DNA of 57,761 bases from Paenibacillus gorillae (GTDB lineage Bacteria > Bacillota > Bacilli > Paenibacillales > Paenibacillaceae): assembly GCF_000513275.1 (NCBI RefSeq), contig NZ_CBVJ010000123.1, positions 1 to 57,761 on the forward strand, read 5' to 3'. Below, piece after piece: positions 48,906 to 57,761 of this stretch; the first letter of the stretch is position 1; each line of letters starts with the position of its first letter. The translations under genes were made by a program, and so were the position numbers. Under the pieces are notes generated by a model. The model worked only from the letters and a program-made list of their open reading frames with translations. It had not been told where the DNA came from and made no database searches.

Positions 48906-50273
48906 TTAAGAATAGAGCGGCAAACGGATTTCGAATACGGTTTCCTTCTTGCTGCTTCTAACGGTAATCGTACCGCGATGCCGTTCGACGATGCTTTTCA
49001 CAATGGCCAGTCCCAGCCCGCTCCCGCCCGTATGAGTAGAACGTGATTGCTCCACTCGGTAGAAGCGTTCGAATAGACGCGGAAGCTCCTGCTTCGCAAT
49101 CGGTTCCCCGTAATTGGAAAAAGCGATGACCGCCTGACCATCTTCAACCGCGACACGGATATCGATAAACTTGCCCTGCGAGCCGTAGTTAATGGCGTTG
49201 GTCATAATATTCTCGAAAGCGCGGACAAGGCTTTCTCCGTCCGCAGCAATCAGCATGGCACCGTCCGGCGCATCGATGCGGCAAACCATATCCGCTTTGT
49301 TCAGACTGGGCACAAATTCCTCAGCCAGCTGACGAAGGAAGCCGATCAGGTCCAGCTCCCTAATATCCAGCTCGTCTTGATTATTATATTTCGTATACTC
49401 GAACAGATCATCGATCAGACGCTTCAGCCCGCGTGACTTCTCATGGGCGATATTGACGTAATAACGCAGCTCGACCTCATCCTTATAGCGATCATCCTCA
49501 ATGGCCTCCAGGAAGCCCAATATAGAGGTAAGCGGGGTGCGTAAATCATGGGAGACGCCGGTGATCAGATCGTTTTTCGTCTTCTCGGTGTTGCGCTCCT
49601 CTTCAATGGAGAGACTGAGCTGGCGGCTCATCCGGTTGATGTTATGCGCCAGCAGTCCAAGCTCATCCGTCGTCTTTACCGGGATGGAATGATCTAATTG
49701 TCCTTTGGCAATCACCTGCAAGCCGGTCGTAATCTGCTTCAAATATCCGATCATCGAGCTTGTCGTCAAATAAAACACGATAAAGAACAGCAAAATGCCG
49801 CAAATCGTCATCAATATTGGCGAGCCGATGTTGTTAATGACCCATTTTAACCCTAGGCTATTCGGATCTTTGAATATCAGATAGGAAATAAAAGCATGGC
49901 CGATAACCAGAAGGCATCCTGTTAATCCCATACTGACGATGAAGATCAGCAGAAACCTCCAGCGCAGCGTCTGGAACAGCCTTGCCCCGCTCCCTCTTGC
50001 CTCCAGCTGCTCCAGCTCACGTTCGGCCTTGGCAGCCCTCTGCGCCTTGTTAAAGATCCGGCCGCGCACCCAATAATAAAAGAATGCAAAAATGAGCAGT
50101 CCGGTCGCCAGCATAATTGGAATGGAGCCGATATGCTCTACCATCCAGATGAGCGGCTCATCATATGGCTTAATCTGAATTAGTACGGATAAGACCGACC
50201 GCCCTGCAAGTACGATTAAGAATGCCGCCGCAGCCCCAATGAGCAGCAGAGCTCTTTTCCGTTGTACATCCAC
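48906..50273 (-). CDS. Sensor histidine kinase (VanS-like)
   Basis: 455 residues starting GTG. Four membrane helices (about 8-30, 47-68, 107-130, 150-172), HAMP (about 173-225), HisKA with the phospho-acceptor in GVSHDLRTPLTSILGFLEAI, and HATPase with NIMTNAINYG, FERFYRVEQSRS and GGSGLGLAIVKSI. The paired membrane segments and short loops suggest sensing within the membrane, as in cell-envelope stress kinases. It begins 21 bases after the response regulator gene and forms an operon with it. Confidence 0.93.
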   Translation of the reverse strand: MDVQRKRALLLIGAAAAFLIVLAGRSVLSVLIQIKPYDEPLIWMVEHIGSIPIMLATGLLIFAFFYYWVRGRIFNKAQRAAKAERELEQLEARGSGARLFQTLRWRFLLIFIVSMGLTGCLLVIGHAFISYLIFKDPNSLGLKWVINNIGSPILMTICGILLFFIVFYLTTSSMIGYLKQITTGLQVIAKGQLDHSIPVKTTDELGLLAHNINRMSRQLSLSIEEERNTEKTKNDLITGVSHDLRTPLTSILGFLEAIEDDRYKDEVELRYYVNIAHEKSRGLKRLIDDLFEYTKYNNQDELDIRELDLIGFLRQLAEEFVPSLNKADMVCRIDAPDGAMLIAADGESLVRAFENIMTNAINYGSQGKFIDIRVAVEDGQAVIAFSNYGEPIAKQELPRLFERFYRVEQSRSTHTGGSGLGLAIVKSIVERHRGTITVRSSKKETVFEIRLPLYS

Positions 50274-50294
50274 GTCTACCGCCGCCCTTTCGTT

Positions 50295-50987
50295 CTATAG
50301 CGATTCCATCTTGTAGCCGATGCCCCATACCGTCTTGATAAATTTTGGACTTTGCGCGTTTTTCTCAATTTTCTCTCGCAGCTTGCGGATATGAACCATA
50401 ACCGTATTTTTCGATTCCATAAACGGTTCATTCCATGCTGATTCGTAGATTTTATCCATACTAAGAACGATGCCCCGGTTAACGGCGAGCAGATGCAGGA
50501 TCGCGAATTCACGCGGCGTCAGCTTAACCTCCTGCTGATCGACGAATACCGTGTGCATCGCCGTATTGATGACGAGATCGTCAATGATGATTTCATCGGC
50601 ATTTTTCACTTCGGCTCCCTTAAATCTCCTGTAGCGGCGCAAATGCGATTTGACCCTTGCAACGAGCACCAGCGGACTGAACGGCTTCGCCACATAATCA
50701 TCTGCCCCGATGCTGAGACCGGCGATTTTATCGATATCCTGACTTTTGGCCGACAGCATAATAATCGGAATGTGATGCTCTTCACGAATTTTCATGCATG
50801 CCTCCAGGCCATCCATTCGCGGCATCATGACGTCCAGAATAATGAGATCTATCTGATGCTGGCGCAATTGCTCCAAAGCTTCCACGCCATCCGACGCCTT
50901 AAGCAGCCGATAGCCTTCATTCGTCAAATAGATTTCCATCAGCTTCACAATTTCCTGCTCATCGTCTACCAACAGGATCGTTTCCAT
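50295..50987 (-). CDS. OmpR/PhoB-type response regulator (VanR-like)
   Basis: 230 residues. Receiver domain with acidic pair VDDEQE, phospho-acceptor Asp in LIILDVMMPRMDG, switch Ser in LSAKSQ and Lys in YVAKPFSP. The C-terminal winged helix has LTPREFAILHLLAVN and NTVMVHIRKLREKIE with the final TVWGIGYKME. ATG at 50987 is used; a TTG two codons upstream is an alternative (AGAGG). First gene of the pair with the kinase, downstream of an intrinsic terminator in its leader. Confidence 0.94.
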   Translation of the reverse strand: METILLVDDEQEIVKLMEIYLTNEGYRLLKASDGVEALEQLRQHQIDLIILDVMMPRMDGLEACMKIREEHHIPIIMLSAKSQDIDKIAGLSIGADDYVAKPFSPLVLVARVKSHLRRYRRFKGAEVKNADEIIIDDLVINTAMHTVFVDQQEVKLTPREFAILHLLAVNRGIVLSMDKIYESAWNEPFMESKNTVMVHIRKLREKIEKNAQSPKFIKTVWGIGYKMESL

Positions 50988-51035
50988 CTGCAACTGTACC
51001 TCTCTCTATTAGCAAATTTGTAAAATCATATGCAT

Positions 51036-51069
51036 AAAAAAACAAGCCAGCTGGTTACAACGGCTTGTT
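51036..51069 (-). terminator. Terminator in the leader of the two-component operon
   Basis: On the minus strand AACAAGCC/GGCTTGTT (arms 51062-51069 and 51041-51048) is followed by T7, about 50 bases before the response regulator start. The next gene upstream is divergent, so the only transcript it can stop is the operon's own. A TATAAT hexamer at 51109-51114 (minus) could be the -10. Confidence 0.65.
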
Positions 51070-51221
51070 ATGTACTTACGCGGCATCATAAATCATGTTG
51101 CTAGACTTATTATACAAAACTCTATCTCTGATAAAAATGATTATTTCTAGTTATGCCTACAATACTTTTATAAATCGAGTAAAATATGGATATTGAATGA
51201 ATCGATAGGCTGGTGAATACA

Positions 51222-51776
51222 TTGACTACAAATCTTTATTTGGTCCGGCATGCGCACTCTGCTTATTCTGCCGATGAATTACAGAGACCCTTATCCGAGC
51301 GTGGCAAAGAGGATGCCCGAAGAGTTACCGACATATTGAAAAACGAAAATATAACCGTCTTCCTATCAAGTCCATATCAAAGAGCGATACAAACGGTTGA
51401 AGGGTTAGCTGAAAGCTATGGCGCTGATCTCGTTATCGAAGAAGATTTTAGAGAACGATTATTATCTGCTGAACCCGTAGATGACTTTAACCATGCCATA
51501 GAAAAGGTATGGGCCGAGCCTTCTTTTTCCTGGGAGGGAGGGGAGTCTAACCTCATTGCACAAGACAGAGGAGTTCGAGTGCTCCATAAAGTGCTTGAAC
51601 AGTATGAAGGCGAAAATATCGCAGTCGGGACACATGGCAACATCATGGTATTAATAATGAATGCCTTGGATAAGAGATTTGATTTCACCTTCTGGGGGCA
51701 GTTGGAAATGCCTGATATTTATAAGTTAAGCTTTGATGGGCAACAGCTTATTGGAGTGACACGCATATGGAAGTAG
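51222..51776 (+). CDS. Histidine phosphatase family protein
   Basis: 184 residues. The phosphoglycerate-mutase-like motif LYLVRHAHSAYS holds the catalytic His; other family elements are RPLSERGKEDARR, SSPYQRAIQT and VGTHGNIMVL (second His). Substrate unknown; such proteins dephosphorylate small phospho-compounds or proteins. The TTG start gives (M)TTNLYLVRHAH, the family opening; a GTG three codons upstream is also possible. Confidence 0.9.
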   Translation: MTTNLYLVRHAHSAYSADELQRPLSERGKEDARRVTDILKNENITVFLSSPYQRAIQTVEGLAESYGADLVIEEDFRERLLSAEPVDDFNHAIEKVWAEPSFSWEGGESNLIAQDRGVRVLHKVLEQYEGENIAVGTHGNIMVLIMNALDKRFDFTFWGQLEMPDIYKLSFDGQQLIGVTRIWK

Positions 51777-51803
51777 CTAAATCATTTATTAGCGGTCAGC
51801 ACC

Positions 51804-51831
51804 AAAAAAACCTGCCCAAACAGGCAGGTTT
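51804..51831 (-). terminator. Intrinsic terminator of flagellin
   Basis: AAACCTGCC/GGCAGGTTT (arms 51808-51816 and 51823-51831) followed by a T run on the minus strand. Confidence 0.85.
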
Positions 51832-51839
51832 AGTTAAGT

Positions 51840-53655
51840 CTAGCTTTTCATTAATTGCAGAATTGCTTGCGGATTGTTATTCGCTTGAGCCAGCATGGCT
51901 TGTGCAGATTGAGATATAATGTTAGACAATGTGACATTAACCATTTCTTTAGCCATGTCCGTATCCCGGATCCTTGATTCCGCAGCTGCTAAGTTTTCTT
52001 GATAATTCCCTACATTGTTCATCGTATGCTCCATACGATTTTGCAAGGAACCATGGATTGCCCGGACATTGTTTACTTTCGCTAAGGCACCTTCGGTCCG
52101 AGCAAGTGATTGCGAAGGGATCGATGGCGGCAGTAATCCGATATTCGATATTCCTAGACCGCTAGCTTTGACGTTGAATAAAGGGATCTCGATGGTTTCG
52201 TGCGCTTTCGTCCCCGCTTGAATGACAAGTTGCGGAGGGGCATAGTCGATATCTGTAATGTCTGTCACAACCTCGGATTCAATATGCCTGGTTACCTCAG
52301 TTTCCGTTGTATGCTCTAGGACATCGATATTTGGCGACAGCGATAATGGACCGTACTTAAATCCAATGGTCATACTCTGGCCTTGTGCCAAATTGTACTC
52401 CCAATTGAAATTAATTTGCGGCTCCCCCGGTACCGTATTATTAATGGTGAGCCCTGTTGGCGCTGCAAGTCCGAGTCCATCATCAAATTCAACACTCGCA
52501 TTCGCTTCTTCACCTTCCATATGGAAGACGTTACCGGACACCGGTGAGATGACATGATTGCCTGGCGGGAGCGGATTTCCTGTATCGTCAAACATCACTG
52601 CGTTTTTAGGCGGATTCAAGCTGTTGCTCATATTAACGGTTGAATCCGTTGTCCCGTTATTTCTCATTTCATATCTGATTTCCATGGAATTGTCTGCATT
52701 TATCGTCCGGTATCTCGTTACGGATATGTCTGTATTAGGAAAAACAAAATGGTCGACTGCCGGAACCGTTCCGGGATTTGTTCTGCTCCCATATTCCAAC
52801 GCTCTTGAAACTCCGTCAACTTCAATATCTTCAACCATATTCCCATACAATTGCGAATGATGCGCTGAGCCAAAATAAGTATCATTTCTTCCTACGGTAT
52901 ACCAATAAGCCGGGTCCGTATAAACGGGGTTCGTTGTAGGAGCCGTAGTCTCATAAACCTTAGTGTTTGTATCTGTTTTGGTAGTCGTCTGAGTATCGAC
53001 CTTATAATCGTTATAGCCTTCTCTTCCATCCGGAAATACTTTAGGCGTCGTTTGACTTGTGCTGGAGTAGGTCTGGGTCGTCGTGGTCGTATCTGTGTCC
53101 CTTGATTTTTTGACGCGGTGTGCCTGGCGTTCCTGCAGGGGCGTAAATTGGGCTTTTTGATATGTAAATATCGGTCGGCGGATCACTGATGTTCATTGTC
53201 GTATCGGTACTCGAACGGTCTGCATAGATCTGATAATCACTGCGGGCGAGAAGATTGATTGTGTTGAACGTGTTCGACTCTGCAATATTATCAATGGCCT
53301 CATTAAGCTGGCGTATTTCCAGTTCGATCATCCGCTTGTCCTGATCGGAATAAGTGCCGTTCATCCCCTGAACGAGCAGTTCCTTCTGCCGCGCAATAAT
53401 GTTCGAAATTTCCTGCATACCGCCATCGGCGGTCTGAACGACAGATATGCCATCCTGTACGTTCCGTTCTGCCTGCTGCAGCCCTCGAATCTGCCCTCTC
53501 ATCGACTCCGAAATCGACAGACCCGCTGCATCATCAGCAGCTCTATTAATACGCAGGCCGGAAGCCAGCTTTTCCGATGATTTGGACAATTTCTCATTAT
53601 TTTTCTTCAATATATTGTCAGCATTTAATGCGGATATGTTATGGGTGATTCTCAT
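51840..53655 (-). pseudogene. Large flagellin, split by a one-base frameshift
   Basis: The N-terminal frame (53041-53655) carries the flagellin D0/D1 helix: MRITHNISALNADNIL, then SSEKLASGLRINRAADDAAG. The other frame (from 53186) carries a large middle region and the C-terminal D1/D0 (NRMEHTMNNVGNYQENLAAA, ending NNPQAILQLMKS). Removing one base from the A6 tract (T6 at 53106-53111 on the plus strand) joins them as PRQKSRDTDTTTTTQTY, a protein of about 604 residues, of which about 370 form a surface-exposed variable domain. AAGGAG precedes the ATG. No other flagellar gene is adjacent. Confidence 0.85.
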
Positions 53656-53778
53656 AATCGGCTCCTTGTAAAAGAAATTAATGATTGTAATGATTACCCA
53701 CTACTACCATAACATATTCTCCTAAAAACCGACAATAATATATGATACTGATCAATCTACCGATCCTTATTATGGAAT

Positions 53779-53818
53779 AAAGATGACGCTCAGATTTCTC
53801 TGATGTCATCTTTATTTC
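53779..53818 (-). terminator. Intrinsic terminator of the DJ-1 gene
   Basis: AAAGATGAC/GTCATCTTT (arms 53779-53787 and 53805-53813) with inner CAGA/TCTG pairing. It lies after the DJ-1/PfpI gene and before the flagellin promoter region. Confidence 0.7.
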
Positions 53819-53843
53819 TTTTAGGTCACTATCCGGTTATAGC

Positions 53844-54470
53844 TCATTGGATGGAATTCATTAACTCATAGAAATATTTGGATTCATGCGTTTTATTTAG
53901 CCCATACCAAGCGTCTAATGTTTCTGGAGTAACTACATCTAACGCTTTTAAAACATGAACAGTAAATTCTAATGGCGCTACTCCTGATGCAGTGATCAAT
54001 TTCCCGTCCGATACAGAACATTCCGCTTTGTAATGCTCTTCACCCCTATAAGAATGGCAAATCATTTTAAGATAGGCCAAATCATTGCTTGTGTGCGGAC
54101 GTGAATCTAATAATCCTGCTCCAGCAAGTCCCAAAGTAGCTCCACAAATTGCTCCAACTACTATTCCTTGCTCTATGCACATCGCGGCAATTTTTAATAT
54201 AGGCCCGTGAATAGCTTCTGTCCATGTATTTCCACCGGGCAAAATCAATGCGTCGATATCTTTAATGCTGCAATCCTCTACTTTAACGTCTGGCATTATT
54301 TTTAATCCGCCCATTGTCGTAACTGGAGTCTTTTCTATTCCCACAGTGACTATCTTTGCTGGAGCCAGCCCCTGCCTGAAGTATCTTCCCGAATTCAATT
54401 CAGCAGTTAAGTAACCTGCTTCCCAATCAGACATCGTATCAAACACGTAAAGATATACCGTATTATTCAT
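53844..54470 (-). CDS. DJ-1/PfpI family protein (YoaZ-like)
   Basis: 208 residues. The nucleophile elbow GAICGATLGLAGAGLL holds the conserved Cys, with DALILPGGNTWTE before it and LLDSRPHTSN after it. Type 1 glutamine amidotransferase-like fold; YoaZ-type members are linked to oxidative or general stress. GAGGAG precedes the ATG. Single gene between two terminators. Confidence 0.9.
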   Translation of the reverse strand: MNNTVYLYVFDTMSDWEAGYLTAELNSGRYFRQGLAPAKIVTVGIEKTPVTTMGGLKIMPDVKVEDCSIKDIDALILPGGNTWTEAIHGPILKIAAMCIEQGIVVGAICGATLGLAGAGLLDSRPHTSNDLAYLKMICHSYRGEEHYKAECSVSDGKLITASGVAPLEFTVHVLKALDVVTPETLDAWYGLNKTHESKYFYELMNSIQ

Positions 54471-54540
54471 CTCGAACGCTCCTCATAAGATTGATTAATT
54501 ACAGCAACCATTCATCGTAATGAGCGGTCAGGTTCATAAT

Positions 54541-54581
54541 AAAACAACTTCACTGACAGCTGCTGTCAGTGAAGTTGTTTT
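54541..54581 (-). terminator. Very long perfect hairpin terminator
   Basis: Arms of 20 bases, AAAACAACTTCACTGACAGC and its exact complement, with a single central base (54561). T-rich on both sides. It ends transcription of the gene at 54625-55872. Confidence 0.85.
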
Positions 54582-54624
54582 TACCTGATACTATTTAATT
54601 GCTTATGCTGATAAAAAAAGGGCA

Positions 54625-55872
54625 CTACCCCCTTGAGGAAAACAGTTCCTTAATGACATCCTCATCGCCAAATCCATAGGGACAGGCATCTGAAGGGCGA
54701 TTAGCACTATAATACCAGCGGTAAATATCATAGGAATCCTCGTATTTTGCATACGCAGTTATATACTCAACAGGAGCAAGCTCTGCCACTCTTTCTGCAG
54801 TCAGCGTTGTCGATGCATACGTCCTCTTAATGCTTTCCGTCATGATACGGCGTGATGGCATCTGAACCCATCCCTCTGGATAGCGCTCATTCACCCATTG
54901 ATCGATATAGCGCAGAAATTCGGCACGGGCATCATCCCTTAGAAGGGCAAACCATGTGATTTCGTCATAACCCCATGCAAAATGGCTTTCATGATTCGGC
55001 ACCCCGCGAGCACGATCCCGACCGAAATTATCAAACTCTACAATAAAGGGCATCGAATCAGCCGTCCACCCGCTTGGAGATACTCCTGGTGCACTGCGTG
55101 AGAACAGACTGTCCAAATATCCCGCTTCACAAATACTTTCTATCGGACTGCCGGTGACTTCCTTTAAGCGAATTGGGAAGCAATTATAATCAAACAGGCT
55201 GATACCGTCCACGCTGATTCCATGTGTATGCGCATCGCATAAGACATAATGGCGGCGGGCATGCTTTTTGGCATAATCCCGGATCATTCCTATTACTTCT
55301 TTGAAATAGCGGAAACCTTCATCCTCCGCACCGATCAAATGCACCTGTCCGAAATGAATGCCTTCAAATCCTGCACGGATATAGGAACATGCTCTGTAAT
55401 AAATCCATAAACGGGATTCCAAGCGATTAATATCCTCTACCGAGGAGTCCTTCCCCCATTGATGAATATATCGGCCATTTTCAAAGAGCATATTGTCATA
55501 GGAAAAATAACGATCCTCAGCATCCAGTCCAAAAGCTGCAAACACCCATGCGGGTACTTTTACTGAGTTTACGAAGCTTTTTTGAATGCATTCAAATACG
55601 CAGGCCTGTAAAATAAAGTCCGGATCCACCTCATGTGCGCGATCTGCACGTTCCTTCGCAATCTGGAAATGCCGCTCATCATCCGTGCTATCCCATACAT
55701 AGGAAGCCCGTCCGATAAACTTAGCGCCTTCATTCTTTAACATTCGAATATCGTCCTCAAAGGTTGAAGAAGCCAAGCTGTTATCCTCGCCAATGCCGCA
55801 ATGCGTCACTGCACGTGACAGATAGTTATTCAAAACCTCTCTCGATATAAATCCGTCAAAAAAGAAATCCAT
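54625..55872 (-). CDS. Unrecognised 415-residue protein
   Basis: No signal peptide or membrane helix. The start is the internal ATG (MDFFFDGFISREVL), behind GGAGAGG. Regular short hydrophobic strands ending in acidic or His residues (GFEGIHFGQVHLI, YVLCDAHTHGI, PFIVEFDNFG) suggest a TIM-barrel enzyme, possibly glycosidase-like. I do not recognise the family. It is monocistronic and followed by a very strong terminator. Confidence 0.75.
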   Translation of the reverse strand: MDFFFDGFISREVLNNYLSRAVTHCGIGEDNSLASSTFEDDIRMLKNEGAKFIGRASYVWDSTDDERHFQIAKERADRAHEVDPDFILQACVFECIQKSFVNSVKVPAWVFAAFGLDAEDRYFSYDNMLFENGRYIHQWGKDSSVEDINRLESRLWIYYRACSYIRAGFEGIHFGQVHLIGAEDEGFRYFKEVIGMIRDYAKKHARRHYVLCDAHTHGISVDGISLFDYNCFPIRLKEVTGSPIESICEAGYLDSLFSRSAPGVSPSGWTADSMPFIVEFDNFGRDRARGVPNHESHFAWGYDEITWFALLRDDARAEFLRYIDQWVNERYPEGWVQMPSRRIMTESIKRTYASTTLTAERVAELAPVEYITAYAKYEDSYDIYRWYYSANRPSDACPYGFGDEDVIKELFSSRG

Positions 55873-56181
55873 AGGATACCTCTCCATTTCTTCATAGATT
55901 TATAAACAAATTCTGTTGTGCCGTGCCAGGAACACTGCAATTATATTGGACAATAGCAATAATAAAAGTATTCATGCTTTATTACCTTCACTATTAACTT
56001 GGAAACGTGCAAGGGGTGAAGCATGGCCTTGCCGCTTCTGATCGAAAAGGCAATAATTTAAGTATATATGGATATTGCAATTAGACGGAATGTGGCATTT
56101 TAAAAGTTTACATGCTAATTGAAAACGAATCTTGCTGCGGGGCTTCGCTCAGTTGCCAAACGTAGCAGCCGATGCCTAAAG
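55873..56181. other. Intergenic stretch without a recognised gene
   Basis: About 310 A/T-rich bases. No ORF with an RBS and no clear promoter were seen; it must contain the promoter of the gene at 54625. Confidence 0.5.
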
Positions 56182-56220
56182 CGCAACGAACCCCCTCAAT
56201 CAATGAGGGGGTTCGTTGCG
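56182..56220 (-). terminator. Hairpin, probable terminator of the repeat protein gene
   Basis: Perfect 17-bp stem CGCAACGAACCCCCTCA and its complement (arms 56182-56198 and 56204-56220), followed on the minus strand by CTTTAGG. The U tract is weak. Confidence 0.7.
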
Positions 56221-56242
56221 TGAATGGAAAATCTGCTATGCT

Positions 56243-57761
56243 CTATCTGCCGCGGATCATAGTAATGACACAAGTTCCTTTCACGTTTGGTGTAGATACA
56301 GAACTCACCGTAATCGTAACAACCCGAGGGGTTAGGTCATTATAGACATTAAAGTCATAAAAGTTATATCTATTGCCGAAGTTGGCATCCGTCAGCCTAT
56401 CATTGGCGCCGATACTGTCATGGCTCCAAGTAATTCCTTCTGTCTTCATTTCTACACCGAATTGGTCTTTTACGACTGCCTGCATCGTGATATGCGATCC
56501 CGGTCCTGTGTATCCCGGAAGCACGTACAGGCTGCTTCCTGAGACAATGTTGACGTCAATGCTCGTTACGATTCTGACTACCAAATGATTCAGCGCGTCG
56601 TTAAGGGCAACGACTTTGGTCGCTTTCTCTCCCAGTGTCGTTTGCGGCAGAGCCAGCGCCGTTTGCAGCGTACTCCAACTGGAAGCCGTGTATTTGACTT
56701 CCACCAACGGGCTCGCTGCATCAAGCGCTTCTTGCAGCGCAACGACGATATCCAGCGCGCCTTGCGCATTGTCGATTAGCACTTGCGATGCTGCCAGTCT
56801 ATTGACTAATGCCGTTTTTGCCGTACTGCCCGGCAGCGCCGTCACCAAGCTCAATGCCGTCTCCTGATCCGATTTCACTGAGTCGATGGTTCCTTGCACA
56901 TCAGTGCCGTCCCCAATCATTGCCGCTGCTTCCGACTCGGCCGTGACGACTGATGCTGTCGCCGCAATGACGTCGTTCAGGTTGGTCTGTGCACCGTCGA
57001 TCGCTGCTTGTACAACCGTTAATCTTGCGGCCAATGCCGTCTTCACTGTACTGCTCGGCAATGGCGTCACCAAGCCCGATGCCGTACTCTTCTTCGCTTG
57101 CGCCGTATCGATAGCCCCTTGCGTATCTGTTCCATCGCCCGCGAGTCCGTTCGCTGTCGTCTCTGCGGTCACGACCGATGCTGTCGCTGCGGCTACGAGA
57201 TCCACCGCATCTTGGGCATTATCGATCGTCGTTTGAACGGTCGCCAGCCTGACTTGCAATGCCGTCTTCGCCGTGCTGCCCGGGAGGTCCGTCGCCAAGA
57301 CCGATGCCGCACTCTGCTTCGCTTGGACTGCATCGACTGCATCCTGCGTATCACTGCCGTCGCCCAGCAGGCCATTCGCTGCCGTCTCTGCCGTGACGAC
57401 CGATGCCGTTGCTGCAATGACCGCATTCAGATTCGTCTGCGCGGCAGTGATCTTCGCTTGCACGGTAGTGATTCTGTCAGCCAACGCTGTCTTCACCGTG
57501 CTGCTCGGCAAGGCTTCCACCAGGGCCGATGCCGCACTCTGCTTCGTCTGCGCTGCATCAATCGCGCCTTGTGTATCCGTTCCATCGCCGGCGAGTCCGT
57601 TAGCCGGCGTCTCGGCGGCCACGACCGATGCCGTTGCGGCGATGACTTCGTTCAGCTTCGACTGCCCTGCGTCGATCGTCACTTGCACGGCTGCTAGTCT
57701 GGCAGCCAATGCCGTCTTCGCTGTACTGCCCGGCAGATTAGCCACTAAGCCTGATGCAGTG
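56243..57761 (-). CDS. Repeat-containing surface protein, 3' part only
   Basis: The reading frame is open to the right edge of the window; the first residues seen (TASGLVANLPGST) continue the repeat pattern, so the apparent GTG start at 57745 is internal. At least four 75-residue repeats with LPGSTAKTAL or LPSSTVKTAL, IAATASVVTAET and GDGTDTQ lead into a FIVAR-like segment (about 335-385, VKYTASSWSTLQTAL) and a C-terminal Ig-like domain (VVKDQFGVEMKTEGITWS). No sorting signal or membrane anchor follows, so any anchor (for example S-layer domains) must be N-terminal, outside the window. Likely a cell-surface or secreted adhesin-like protein. Confidence 0.8.
   Translation of the reverse strand, partial: TASGLVANLPGSTAKTALAARLAAVQVTIDAGQSKLNEVIAATASVVAAETPANGLAGDGTDTQGAIDAAQTKQSAASALVEALPSSTVKTALADRITTVQAKITAAQTNLNAVIAATASVVTAETAANGLLGDGSDTQDAVDAVQAKQSAASVLATDLPGSTAKTALQVRLATVQTTIDNAQDAVDLVAAATASVVTAETTANGLAGDGTDTQGAIDTAQAKKSTASGLVTPLPSSTVKTALAARLTVVQAAIDGAQTNLNDVIAATASVVTAESEAAAMIGDGTDVQGTIDSVKSDQETALSLVTALPGSTAKTALVNRLAASQVLIDNAQGALDIVVALQEALDAASPLVEVKYTASSWSTLQTALALPQTTLGEKATKVVALNDALNHLVVRIVTSIDVNIVSGSSLYVLPGYTGPGSHITMQAVVKDQFGVEMKTEGITWSHDSIGANDRLTDANFGNRYNFYDFNVYNDLTPRVVTITVSSVSTPNVKGTCVITMIRGR
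56726..57761. repeat. 225-bp tandem coding repeats
   Basis: Four complete copies of a 225-base (75-codon) unit and a degenerate fifth. The units alternate between an LPGSTAKTAL type and an LPSSTVKTAL type, so the nucleotide sequence also has a 450-base higher-order period. The array continues beyond the right edge. Confidence 0.85.

Overview
The window looks like chromosomal DNA of a spore-forming, Gram-positive Bacillota member, most likely of the Paenibacillaceae (Paenibacillus/Cohnella type). Supporting signs are strong AGGAGG-type ribosome binding sites, frequent TTG and GTG starts, many intrinsic terminators, mid-range GC, and close matches to Bacillus-type proteins (BmrC/BmrD, YdjO, YeiH, a KinA/KinE-like kinase). 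I see no rRNA, tRNA, CRISPR array, prophage or intact insertion sequence. Start codons were chosen by RBS position and are often shorter than the longest open frame.

Layout. 1-10.9 kb: a MarR-MMPL transporter operon, a small exported peptide gene flanked by large hairpins, a chemoreceptor, and a bmrCD-type heterodimeric ABC exporter behind a leader-peptide attenuator. 10.9-16.6 kb: a nitrite assimilation operon nirB-nirD-sumT on the minus strand, preceded by a terminator and a two-hairpin RNA of the kind bound by ANTAR proteins. Facing it are a gene for an ANTAR protein and a TrpD2-like gene. 16.6-26 kb: an MFS exporter, a nuclease-helicase, ydjO, a pirin, a stand-alone yidC whose Shine-Dalgarno lies in a hairpin inside an overlapping membrane ORF, and a multicopper oxidase fused to a membrane domain. 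26.0-27.2 kb: a gene-free block of two tandem arrays (125-bp terminator-like units, then roughly 90-bp palindromic units).

27.3-37.4 kb: divergent LysR/dapA and LysR/yeiH pairs, an aldo-keto reductase, a TetM-like ribosomal protection GTPase, methionine aminopeptidase and several small membrane or acidic proteins. 37.6-45.4 kb: an orphan PAS histidine kinase split by a one-base frameshift, and a four-gene MacAB-like operon (ATPase, adaptor lipoprotein, FtsX permease, and a second ATPase with a C-terminal AbrB-like domain). 45.5-51.8 kb: a LacI regulator with twin operators around a promoter that now reads into a 24-codon ORF, a CatB-like acetyltransferase, a polysaccharide deacetylase lipoprotein, and a VanRS-like two-component pair behind a terminator. 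51.8-57.8 kb: a large flagellin, also split by a one-base frameshift at an A6 tract, a DJ-1/PfpI protein, an unrecognised 415-residue protein and the 3' part of a surface protein built of 75-residue repeats.

A recurring theme is control at the RNA level. There are four candidate cis-regulatory leaders: bmr, nir, yidC and the two-component operon. All functional statements come from reading motifs; no database search was possible.
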